Positions 17,469 through 25,360 of a stretch of DNA of 61,433 nucleotides are shown here, piece after piece. The stretch comes from an uncultured Eubacteriales bacterium (GTDB lineage: Bacteria; Bacillota; Clostridia; Oscillospirales; Acutalibacteraceae): NCBI GenBank assembly GCA_934630515.1, contig CAKTVV010000018.1, forward strand, positions 1 to 61,433, given 5' to 3'. How positions within the stretch are numbered: the first letter of the stretch is position 1; each line of letters starts with the position of its first letter. The position numbers and the translations under genes were made by a program. The notes under the pieces are model-generated. The model was not told the origin of the DNA. It did no database searches and saw only the letters and a list, made by a program, of their open reading frames with translations.

Positions 17469-18113
17469 TCACATACGCATGGTCATTTCGGTCCACAGCA
17501 AATCCACAAAGCTCACGATCTGCTGAATGATGGAAACAAACAGAAGAATCAGAAACAGAATAATAACCATTCCCACCACTGCAACCGCGATTGTGGCGAT
17601 CGTTTTGGGCATTGTAAATTGATGTACCGTCATAATTCCGATCAGGATCAGCAGCCCTGCCCAGAGGATCGACAGGGCGTCCAGCACCGTATAAAACACG
17701 GTCTCCTCGACGATCATCACGTTGCTGAGCAGCAGCATGGGGATGTTGATCAGCACCAGCGGCGTGAGGGCATAGGAGGTGGTGATGAAAATGTCCTTGA
17801 AGCTGCCCTCGCCGTCCACCAGAGTGGTGATGCACCAGTTGGACAGGCACCACAGACCCAGCGGGGCCAACACACTGAGGATCTCCACAAACACGTTCAT
17901 TTCGTTCTGCTTGTTAAAGTTCAGTATAAACCCCGTGAACTGCCGGCGCAGGATCAGCAGCACGCTCAACAGCGCCACGATAAGCCAGGCGGAATATACA
18001 TTCCCCTTTTTCTCGTGCTTCAGATCCCAAAAACCCTTGAAAGGATGAAAAATCAAATAAAGAGAATATCGAAATCCCTTTAACATCTGACTCAACACTG
18101 TGCCCATCGTCAT
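17469..18113 (-). CDS. Yip1-family membrane protein
   Basis: The 214-residue protein has about five hydrophobic segments after an N-terminal amphipathic stretch (RYSLYLIFHPFKGFWDLKHEKKGN), matching the Yip1 family, whose bacterial members have no settled function. The ATG at 18113 overlaps the previous stop codon; an in-frame ATG at 18107 has better spacing from AAAGGAG and may be the true start. It is encoded between the NHL/TPR gene and the DUF5696 gene, suggesting a membrane component of the same assembly. Confidence 0.75.
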   Translation of the reverse strand: MTMGTVLSQMLKGFRYSLYLIFHPFKGFWDLKHEKKGNVYSAWLIVALLSVLLILRRQFTGFILNFNKQNEMNVFVEILSVLAPLGLWCLSNWCITTLVDGEGSFKDIFITTSYALTPLVLINIPMLLLSNVMIVEETVFYTVLDALSILWAGLLILIGIMTVHQFTMPKTIATIAVAVVGMVIILFLILLFVSIIQQIVSFVDLLWTEMTMRM

Positions 18114-19570
18114 TCTCCTTTTCGCCCAGAGCGACGCTTTTTCCTATACACATGCAAAAGAATGCTCAGTAGTATCAGAACGGCGATTGCAATAAGAATG
18201 ACCGTGAAATACCGATCCAACACCAACGTGCGATACTGCTCAAACGCCGCCGAATAGTACTTTCTGTTATTGCCCAGCTTATAATATTTCATTGCCTCGG
18301 AGTAATTGCCCTGATTATACCGGGCGTCTCCGACGCCGCTGTAGGACAGCTCGGATTTTGAGGTGTACTTCAGCGTCTGCAGCCAATATGTGCAGGCGGA
18401 ATCGTAGTCCTGCTTATAGGCAGACTCGACAGCCCGTGTGATCAGCGTGCCGTATTCCGTCGGCTGAAACAGAACGATCTGCGCCAGCTCGCTGTCCAGC
18501 ACCGCATAGCGCTCGCCGAAATCGTCGATCGCCACCGGCATCTTGAACTGCCCGAGGCTTGTACCCAAAGAGCCGAACACATACAGAAGATTTCCGTCCT
18601 GGTCGTAGGTGAAGACCCGACCGAACCGCCGATCCAGCACGGTATACAGCCCCGAGTCCTTTACGCACACATCCACCAGCATCGAGGGCAGATACTGATC
18701 CGTCTTGTCATCCACCACAAACTCCGCATCGCCCATGGGCGCCACCGTTCCGTCACGGTTCAGGATGTCGTCGCCGATCGGGTTGAGCCGGTGGATGAAC
18801 ATGGAATCGTTAAAATTGGCCGGGTCGATGATGCCGACCGTGCCGTATACAAAGCCCTTGCTGTCGATGTCGTTACTGGAATATTCCGTCGGAATGATCA
18901 GCGACATTCTTTCCTTTTGCTCCGCCGTGGCGAAAAAGCGCACGATCAGATCCCAGACCTTCGGCTTCGTTTTAACGGCGCCGAAGAAGCTGACAAATTC
19001 GCCCCGGTGATCCAATTCGATCATACCGCTGCTCATATCCCCGGAGACTACAAAGATCCGGCCCGCCACATCCACAGAGAGGCGCTTGGGGCGGTACGCC
19101 ACGTCGTCCGACAGCAGGGTCGATTTCGGCTTTCCGATGCTCCGCACAAACCGCAGGTCCTTATCGAATTCAATGATGCGCTCGTTGTCCGTGTCCGCCA
19201 CATACAGGCGGTCGCTTTCCGTGACGAAGACACCGCTGGGCTTATTGAAGGTATCGGCGGTGCCGTTGTTATCAAAGGCATCCAGGATCTTCACATCGGC
19301 CCCCTCAGGGTCGGTGATCAGGATGCGGTTGTTGCCGGTGTCGGCTACAAACATCCGTCCGTCCTTAATATACAGATCCTGCGGCTCCTTCATCGTCAGC
19401 TGCAGCTTCTCGGCATTCAATATATCGTACGGAATATACGCCTGCGGCTCAATGGTGGACTCTTTATCGGCATTGTATGTATAGTTCTGGTACGGAGCAT
19501 AGGCGGAAATCGGCATTGTCAGCAGTAATAAAACGAGGATGACCGCGCTGACACATCTTATTTGCTTCAA
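18110..19570 (-). CDS. NHL-repeat/TPR membrane-anchored protein
   Basis: It starts at TTG (19568-19570), 8 nt after GGGAGGG, and encodes 486 residues. There is an N-terminal signal peptide (ending near SAYA), then NHL-type beta-propeller repeats (LYIKDGRMFVADTGNNRIL, VFVTESDRLYVADTDNERII, AIDDFGERYAVLDSE), then a TPR-like pair (SAYKQDYDSACTYWLQTL, ARYNQGNYSEAMKYYKLG), and one C-terminal transmembrane helix with a basic tail (YRKKRRSGRKGE). This gives a propeller outside the cell held by a C-terminal anchor. NHL propellers bind proteins, glycans or RNA; here glycan or protein binding is likely. It is translationally coupled to the Yip1 gene. Confidence 0.75.
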   Translation of the reverse strand: MKQIRCVSAVILVLLLLTMPISAYAPYQNYTYNADKESTIEPQAYIPYDILNAEKLQLTMKEPQDLYIKDGRMFVADTGNNRILITDPEGADVKILDAFDNNGTADTFNKPSGVFVTESDRLYVADTDNERIIEFDKDLRFVRSIGKPKSTLLSDDVAYRPKRLSVDVAGRIFVVSGDMSSGMIELDHRGEFVSFFGAVKTKPKVWDLIVRFFATAEQKERMSLIIPTEYSSNDIDSKGFVYGTVGIIDPANFNDSMFIHRLNPIGDDILNRDGTVAPMGDAEFVVDDKTDQYLPSMLVDVCVKDSGLYTVLDRRFGRVFTYDQDGNLLYVFGSLGTSLGQFKMPVAIDDFGERYAVLDSELAQIVLFQPTEYGTLITRAVESAYKQDYDSACTYWLQTLKYTSKSELSYSGVGDARYNQGNYSEAMKYYKLGNNRKYYSAAFEQYRTLVLDRYFTVILIAIAVLILLSILLHVYRKKRRSGRKGE

Positions 19571-19656
19571 AGGTTTGCCCTCCCATATTATTCATGAAGC
19601 TGTCTGCCGGTATCGGCAGACAGCTTCATTCAAGCACATGATTGAAAGTGAGCTAC

Positions 19657-21213
19657 TCACCTTTTGGCGTATACGTCTTTCAGAAGATTATTATACGAAT
19701 TTACCACAGATTTCAGGACTGCATCCTGCGACTCCTGACCGTTTGCAATTTTCTGTACATGCATCATCCAGCCGTTTTCCCCATAGTAGACCTTGGGGCC
19801 GACCGCCAAATAGTCATAGGACAGCACCGGCTCACCCTGCTGGTAAATCGCCTTCAGCGTATCCAGAGAGCCTCTGTCGTTGACAAGGGGAGTCATATTG
19901 GTCTGCAGCAGCTTGAGGTTATCCTTCTCCTCGAACAGCGGCTCATTAAGCGCATTGATGACCAGCGCGACCTGCTCCGGGTTCTCCACGCCGTAGGGGA
20001 TGCCCCAGAATGCATAGTCCGCCGATGCGCGGGTGGTATACTTCGAGGCCTTGTCCTTCTTGGGCAGCATCAGGATGCCGTAGTTCTCCTTGGCGGTCTT
20101 GTCCCAGCCGGTGGTGATCCACTTCAGCAGCCACGGACCGTTCACCGCCGCGAAGGCGCTCTTGCCCTTGATGAAGTAATCCTTGAAGGCAAAGGAGTCG
20201 TTGGGCCACGGTCCCTGCTCCTTCTGGATCGGAACCTCCACGAGCTTGTTGCTGACCCACTTGGTGTACTGGCTCATCACGCTCTTTGCCTGAGCCGAAT
20301 TGCCGTTGAACTTCACCGTCGAGCCCTCATGCAGGATCCAGTCGGTGTTGTTCGCATACAGCATGGACTTATAGAAGTGGCCGTCCACATCCACCAGAGG
20401 CGTCATGCCCTTGCTCTTGATCCTGGTGGCATACTCCTCAAACTTGTCGAGGGTCCAGTCGCCGTCCGCCTGCACCTTGTACAGGTCGTCGGTGATACCG
20501 GCATCCTGCACCATCTTCTTGTTGTAGAGCATGAGATAGGAGAACCAAATTCTCATCTCACCATAGCAATAGTACATTGGAGAAACGCCGTAGTGCTTGC
20601 CGTCGATCTTGCAGATATCGGTGATCTCGGCAAACTTTTTCCGGTCGTTGAAGTCGATGTTGCCCAGCGGCTCCAAAGGCTGCACATAGCCGGCGACATA
20701 CGCATTCAGGAATTGCTCAAAGCCGTTGAACCAGCGGATATCCACCGAGGGCTTGCCGGAGGCAATGGATGCGTTGATCCCGTCGAAATCGTAGGAAACA
20801 TAATATTCGATGTTGCAGTTATAGCGCTTGTTGATCTCCTTGATCTTCTGCGCGAACTTCACACCCACCTGAGAGGTGCTCTCCGCCTCAACCTGTCCGA
20901 TGTGCAGGCGGATCTTGCGCCCCTTCATATCGATCTTCTTGGTCGGATCCAACGGCTTGGGGGTCGAGCTGGCGCCCGGCGTGCCGGAGGAGGGCTTGTC
21001 GCTCACCGTGCCGGAGGACGAGTTCTCCGTCGAGGAATCGCTGTTGTCCGGGGCCGAGGGATCCCCGACGTCGCTCCCCTGTGTGGGAGTCGAGCTGATC
21101 TGGCTATTGTTGTCGTCGCTGGTGTTCGGCTCCGTCTTGCTGCAGCCGACGCTTTGCAGCAGCAGCGAAACAATCATGACCACAATCAATATCCGGGAAA
21201 CTGTTTTTTTCAT
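19657..21213 (-). CDS. Sugar ABC transporter substrate-binding lipoprotein (system 1)
   Basis: I place the start at ATG 21211-21213, 8 nt after GGAAGG, giving 518 residues. The signal ends with a lipobox (LLQSVGC), followed by a Ser/Thr/Pro/Asp-rich linker (~residues 25-90) and a family 1 solute-binding fold. It should bind oligosaccharide outside the cell for the permeases at 13797-14720 and 12828-13781. The coding region is followed by an 87-bp gap to the NHL gene. A weak promoter lies upstream at 21342-21370, probably activated by the AraC protein encoded next door. Confidence 0.85.
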   Translation of the reverse strand: MKKTVSRILIVVMIVSLLLQSVGCSKTEPNTSDDNNSQISSTPTQGSDVGDPSAPDNSDSSTENSSSGTVSDKPSSGTPGASSTPKPLDPTKKIDMKGRKIRLHIGQVEAESTSQVGVKFAQKIKEINKRYNCNIEYYVSYDFDGINASIASGKPSVDIRWFNGFEQFLNAYVAGYVQPLEPLGNIDFNDRKKFAEITDICKIDGKHYGVSPMYYCYGEMRIWFSYLMLYNKKMVQDAGITDDLYKVQADGDWTLDKFEEYATRIKSKGMTPLVDVDGHFYKSMLYANNTDWILHEGSTVKFNGNSAQAKSVMSQYTKWVSNKLVEVPIQKEQGPWPNDSFAFKDYFIKGKSAFAAVNGPWLLKWITTGWDKTAKENYGILMLPKKDKASKYTTRASADYAFWGIPYGVENPEQVALVINALNEPLFEEKDNLKLLQTNMTPLVNDRGSLDTLKAIYQQGEPVLSYDYLAVGPKVYYGENGWMMHVQKIANGQESQDAVLKSVVNSYNNLLKDVYAKR

Positions 21214-21341
21214 TACCATTGCCTTCCTTTCTTCTCTACAGTTTGCAGTTCTGCGAAAAACCGCTTTGAAAACCGTGCCGGGGTAAAGCTCAATACAATC
21301 GTGCCGTCGCCGTATCGTATCCACATTCAACACCATCAGTA

Positions 21342-21370
21342 TAGCACTCTCGGTTGTTTTAATCTACATT
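21342..21370 (-). promoter_or_regulatory. Weak promoter upstream of system 1 binding protein
   Basis: On the minus strand TAGATT is followed after 17 bp by TATACT. The poor -35 box fits a promoter that needs an activator, such as the adjacent AraC-family protein; this is inference. Confidence 0.35.
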
Positions 21371-21510
21371 TTCTCTTGCTAATAATATGGAATTGTTGCT
21401 TTTCAACAAGGGAGCAAAAAACGCTGCCGCTCTCCCTTGCCGAAGCCGCCCCGAAGCCGCCACCATCCCGCAAAAAAGCCACCCGTTGCAGGCACCGTGA
21501 ACACAAAGCA

Positions 21511-21554
21511 GCCGGCAAAGCCCCCTTATGTCCACAAAAGAGGTGCTTTGCCGG
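21511..21554 (-). terminator. Terminator-like hairpin after the AraC gene
   Basis: GCCGGCAAAGC (21511-21521) pairs perfectly with GCTTTGCCGGC (21544-21554) around a 22-nt loop. It lies in the 258-bp space between the AraC gene and the binding-protein start. The T-run on the minus strand is short (TGCTTTGTG), so termination may be partial. Confidence 0.5.
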
Positions 21555-21594
21555 CCGCCGTTGAGTATCTTGCGGCGTCCCCTGAACGGGTGCA

Positions 21595-22410
21595 TCACAG
21601 CAAGTTTTCGTAATGGTTCCGGAATTGCAGCGGAGACACATACATATGCTTCTTGAATGAATAGATGAAGCTGGAGACATCGTCAAAGCCCACCCGGATC
21701 GCAATCTCATTGACGGACAGCGGCGTGGAGATGAGCAGATCCTTCGCCTTTTCGATCCGGTACATACACAGGTATTTGTAGGGTGATTCGCCGGTGCTCT
21801 CCTTGAACAGCCGGGAGAAATGGTATTTGCTGATATAGGCGTTTTTCGCCATATCGTCAATAGTGATTTTTTTGTCGTAGTTGAGATTGATGAATTCCTT
21901 GGCCTTTTGGATGCGTGAATCATGGTCCACATCCTCAAAGATCATATTGAAGATGTTATTGATGATGGGGGCAATCTTCATATCCACATACAGCGAGTTT
22001 TCTCCCGACAAGCTGTAGATGTTCTCCCAGCAGCCGACGAAATAGCGGATGTTGTCCCGCACGAACACGTCGGAGTCGAAGTTCTTGAACAGCGAGAGGC
22101 TTGTGGTCCCCACCGTGTGGAACCAGTAGAATTTCCATATATCAGCCACCGTCTGATAGGCGTGGGGATACATACAGTTGATGCAAAAGAGGGAGCCCTC
22201 CCGCAGCGAGTATTTATTGTTTTTATATTCCAGCATTCCCTGACCGGCGGTCGTATAGCCGAACAGAATACTCTCCTGCGGGATACCGGTGATTTTATAG
22301 TTGGTATCCGCCTCCACATACCCCAGCTCGTTGGTGCAAAGAAGCGTTTTATAGGCGGAATCGCTGGGAATATGGGTAGCAAATCGCTTGTCGAATATAC
22401 CTTTGGACAT
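21595..22410 (-). CDS. AraC-family transcriptional regulator with cupin-like sensor domain
   Basis: The 271-residue protein starts at ATG 22408-22410 after AAAGGAG. Residues ~30-120 form a cupin-like ligand pocket (TAGQGMLEYKNNKYSLREG, INCMYPHAYQT). Residues ~170-270 carry the two helix-turn-helix motifs of the AraC family (ITIDDMAKNAYISKYHFSRL, SVNEIAIRVGFDDVSSFIYSFKKH). It sits just upstream of the binding-protein gene and is probably the sugar-responsive activator of the minus-strand cluster. It has its own promoter at 22513-22541. Confidence 0.9.
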   Translation of the reverse strand: MSKGIFDKRFATHIPSDSAYKTLLCTNELGYVEADTNYKITGIPQESILFGYTTAGQGMLEYKNNKYSLREGSLFCINCMYPHAYQTVADIWKFYWFHTVGTTSLSLFKNFDSDVFVRDNIRYFVGCWENIYSLSGENSLYVDMKIAPIINNIFNMIFEDVDHDSRIQKAKEFINLNYDKKITIDDMAKNAYISKYHFSRLFKESTGESPYKYLCMYRIEKAKDLLISTPLSVNEIAIRVGFDDVSSFIYSFKKHMYVSPLQFRNHYENLL

Positions 22411-22512
22411 ACATACGGCTCCTTTCCTCCGGTCAGGGGGTATATCAATACTGTCTCCGGCTCATGCATCGCCCGCCGCACAGACGGCACAATCGGATGG
22501 GTCTGTAAGCTG

Positions 22513-22541
22513 ATTATATCAAATTCTTGTCAAAATTTCAA
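22513..22541 (-). promoter_or_regulatory. Sigma-A-type promoter of the AraC gene
   Basis: On the minus strand TTGAAA (22536-22541) and a perfect TATAAT (22513-22518) are separated by 17 bp. The AraC start codon lies about 100 bp downstream, leaving a long leader. Confidence 0.65.
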
Positions 22542-22554
22542 GGGAGGAGTTTGT

Positions 22555-22653
22555 ATGGATAACATAAACATTCTGCCTTTTTCGGGATTTCATGCCCCAA
22601 AAGGCGAAAAATTAGCGCACAGAGCCGCCGGCTCCCCGGCCAAGCGTCTGTAA
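22555..22653 (+). CDS. Possible 32-residue peptide with strong ribosome site
   Basis: GGGAGGAG precedes ATG 22555 by 5 nt and opens MDNINILPFSGFHAPKGEK...KRL, transcribed away from the AraC promoter. It ends just before a GC-rich inverted region (GAGCCGCCGGCTC). I do not recognise it, and it may be the start of a lost gene. It lies in the 330-bp gap between the AraC gene and the DUF4038 gene, which otherwise holds only the AraC promoter. Confidence 0.25.
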   Translation: MDNINILPFSGFHAPKGEKLAHRAAGSPAKRL

Positions 22654-22740
22654 AAACGCAAAGCCGGAGAACGGACTGATCTGTGCGCCATGCACGCGGT
22701 CAAGCGGTGTGCAGAAGCCTGTGCGGCGGGCCGGTGACGG

Positions 22741-25248
22741 TCACCGGAAGCAGGGAAATATATTGATCTGATCGATCCGCGCGTTTCCGTTGATGTCGCC
22801 CTTGGTGCATTCCACACGCAGCTTGCGGCCGGTCAGCGGCTCGTCAAAGCGGAACGTGTTCAGCCGCTCGGTGTTGCCGGTCACCGCGGCGACGGTGACC
22901 CAGCTGCCGTCCCGCTCCATCTGGATCGTATAATCCCGCAGCGCACAGGCCAGCGAGGTGGTATACAGATCGATCTGGCAGAAGGTCTGCTCCCGCCGCA
23001 GATCGATTAGCAGATAGACAGGGTTTTCCGGGCTGCAGACCTGCGCCGAGCACCAGCCCGTATAGTTATCGGTCGCCCCGTTGACCGCCCGCCAGGGGTA
23101 GCAGCGCTTATCGTAGCCCTCATAATAATCCGAGCTGGTCACCTCGGCACCGATGGACAGGGAGGGCATACCGAATTCCGTAACCGTGAACAGAGCAGAG
23201 CCGTATACCTCCGGATGGTTTTCGGCGTATGCTCTCACCCGGAACTGTCCGTCCGAAATGGCGGTGACGGAGCCGTTCGTCTCCATGAACGCCTTGTTGG
23301 TCGGAGAGCCGTCCGGCTCGGTGATCTCCCAGCGCACCTGCTGGTCGTAGCAGTCCGGAGGGTCAAAATACGCCATCACCTGCAGCTTCGGCTGCTCCTT
23401 GGAGAGGCAGCGAACCCCTCCGTCCCCATCGACCGCGATCCGCACGGGGATCGGCGCCGGATCCGTCCGCTCCTGCCGCACCAAAATCACCGTCTTGCGG
23501 GCGACGCGGCCGCGGGCATCCTCGGCGTATACCGTCGCCACGCCGTTCTCTCCCATCGGCCGGACAAGCCCGTCCTCTACCACCACGATGGCGGGGGTCG
23601 CCCACCAGCGCACCGCCAGGAAGTTCGTGTGCAGCTGCAGCGTCTCGCCGGCGCTGCGGATGGTGGTTGCCTCGTCGGCGCTGGTGATCGCCAGCGGCCG
23701 GTTGGCATACCAATCGGAACGATCGGTCAGCAGGAAGACCCAATCTCGTTTATCCGGCTTAGGCGGCAGCCCAAAGCGACCGTCCCGGGGCAAACACTCG
23801 CCGACCAGCCGATAGACGCCTGTGTCCATATCGTACCACCAGCCCTGATACGGCGTATCCTTGAGATGGCGCAGCTCTCCGGAGGACAGCGTCTCGTCGA
23901 ACAGGCAGACCACATAGGTCTCGTCCTCCACCGTTGCCAGCGCCTTGCGCTCGTTGGTCTGAAAATCGCTCCACGCCGGATCGTCGAAGCGGGGGGTCAG
24001 CCGCCACCATTCCAGCGCCTCGAAAAAGTGCCGGCAATGGATCAGCTTTTTGCCGCCATCCAGCTGCAGCGCGTCAAACCAGCGCCGATAATCCCCATAG
24101 TGCATCCAATCGTCCGGCGAATAATCGTCATTCCAGACCCCCTGCGCACCATAACCGTAGCCGCACATACCGGTCAAATACGACTTGTAGCCGGCTCCCA
24201 GCGCCTGTACCTTATCCGCCCACAGCTCCTCATAGCCGGTCTCATAGCAGACGACCGGCTTGTCGATGGCATAAAAGCCCCGCAGATACGCCGTGTTGTT
24301 CAGGGTGTATTCCTGCGGCTGCAGCCCAAACCACGCATGATAGGGCTTGTCGTCCCAGGCGGAATTTTCGGCGGTCAGCAGGCAGTTGTTTGCCCCATGA
24401 GCGGTCAGCGGATGATGATAGGCGTCGAACTCAGCCACCGCCTCCGCCACGGTATACCAGCGCTCCGGCTCCACCGTGCCGTAGCAATGGGGATCAATCT
24501 CCTGCGCAACCGTCCACAGAACCGGGTAGCTGCCGTAGCGCGCCACCCAGAACCGTGCCAAACGGCGCAGATATTCCGGCGTGTAGACGGGATTGTTGAT
24601 CTCGTCGGTGAAAAAGAGCTGAGCATTGGCGTGTACCAGACCGGACTCCGCGATGTAGGCGAATTTTTTATCCAGCTCCCGGAAGCCGCGGATATCCCGC
24701 TCATCCAGACCGTCGGTCAGATCGTAGATCTGCGGCACATTCGGTGTCCCCAGGGGCTCGGACTGATACACGGTGAAGCCTTGGGACACCCGATGATCGA
24801 CGGTATAGCGGAACTGGCTGTCGATCCCCTCCACATTCGACTCGTCCCATTTTTCGTGGCACAGGAACCAATGGGTGTCGCCCAAATAAAAGAAGGGGGT
24901 GCCGTCATGATAGGAAAAGCGGCGCGTATGGGGCTGAACCGTCAGGAAGCCCCGCTGATATATGGCGTGCTCGCCGGTATACGGCACGCAGCAAAGACTG
25001 CCGCAGCGCCCGTGCAGCCCCGCATTCTCCGTGTCGGAGCAGGCGGTCGTATACTCCCAGTCCCCCTCCTCGGTCAGAGCCACCCGGACGGCAAACTCCC
25101 GCCCGCCGTTCCAGAACGCCGGCCGCTCGATCACCGTCCCGCCCGCTGAGCGGAAGGTGACCGTCAGCGCAACATCCCATAACGGATCGGCATAGGTGCG
25201 ATCCGAGGCAAACGACAGCTCCGCTGTTTTCCATTTTTCAACCATCAT
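22741..25248 (-). CDS. DUF5060/DUF4038 (apiosidase-like) glycoside hydrolase with discoidin-like C-terminus
   Basis: The 835-residue protein has no signal peptide. Residues ~5-85 match DUF5060 (beta-sandwich, AFWNGGREFAVRVALTEEGDWEY). Residues ~95-430 match the DUF4038 TIM barrel: the conserved GTPFFYLGDTHWFL entry, NAQLFFTDE and VLWTVAQEID (Glu as likely acid/base), and VCYETGYEELW (Glu as likely nucleophile). Residues ~690-835 resemble a discoidin/F5-8C-type binding domain (VYLLIDLRREQTFCQIDLYTT). Characterised DUF4038 relatives are GH140 apiosidases acting on pectin. Cytoplasmic location suggests work on imported oligosaccharides, though a binding domain inside the cell is odd. Substrate not proven. 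Confidence 0.75.
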   Translation of the reverse strand: MMVEKWKTAELSFASDRTYADPLWDVALTVTFRSAGGTVIERPAFWNGGREFAVRVALTEEGDWEYTTACSDTENAGLHGRCGSLCCVPYTGEHAIYQRGFLTVQPHTRRFSYHDGTPFFYLGDTHWFLCHEKWDESNVEGIDSQFRYTVDHRVSQGFTVYQSEPLGTPNVPQIYDLTDGLDERDIRGFRELDKKFAYIAESGLVHANAQLFFTDEINNPVYTPEYLRRLARFWVARYGSYPVLWTVAQEIDPHCYGTVEPERWYTVAEAVAEFDAYHHPLTAHGANNCLLTAENSAWDDKPYHAWFGLQPQEYTLNNTAYLRGFYAIDKPVVCYETGYEELWADKVQALGAGYKSYLTGMCGYGYGAQGVWNDDYSPDDWMHYGDYRRWFDALQLDGGKKLIHCRHFFEALEWWRLTPRFDDPAWSDFQTNERKALATVEDETYVVCLFDETLSSGELRHLKDTPYQGWWYDMDTGVYRLVGECLPRDGRFGLPPKPDKRDWVFLLTDRSDWYANRPLAITSADEATTIRSAGETLQLHTNFLAVRWWATPAIVVVEDGLVRPMGENGVATVYAEDARGRVARKTVILVRQERTDPAPIPVRIAVDGDGGVRCLSKEQPKLQVMAYFDPPDCYDQQVRWEITEPDGSPTNKAFMETNGSVTAISDGQFRVRAYAENHPEVYGSALFTVTEFGMPSLSIGAEVTSSDYYEGYDKRCYPWRAVNGATDNYTGWCSAQVCSPENPVYLLIDLRREQTFCQIDLYTTSLACALRDYTIQMERDGSWVTVAAVTGNTERLNTFRFDEPLTGRKLRVECTKGDINGNARIDQINIFPCFR

Positions 25249-25272
25249 CCCAATATGTCCTCTCTTTACAAA

Positions 25273-25318
25273 GGAAAAGGCGTATTGTAAAATGCATCAC
25301 TTCACAATACGCCTTTCC
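25273..25318. terminator. Bidirectional-looking terminator hairpin between the two DUF4038 genes
   Basis: GGAAAAGGCGTATTGT (25273-25288) pairs with ACAATACGCCTTTCC (25304-25318). On the minus strand it follows the lipoprotein gene stop and is trailed by CCTTTTCCTTTG, so it probably separates or attenuates the downstream DUF4038 gene. Confidence 0.65.
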
Positions 25319-25360
25319 GATACTCACGCTATTCGCCGCAATTGGTCATTCTCCGGCGTC

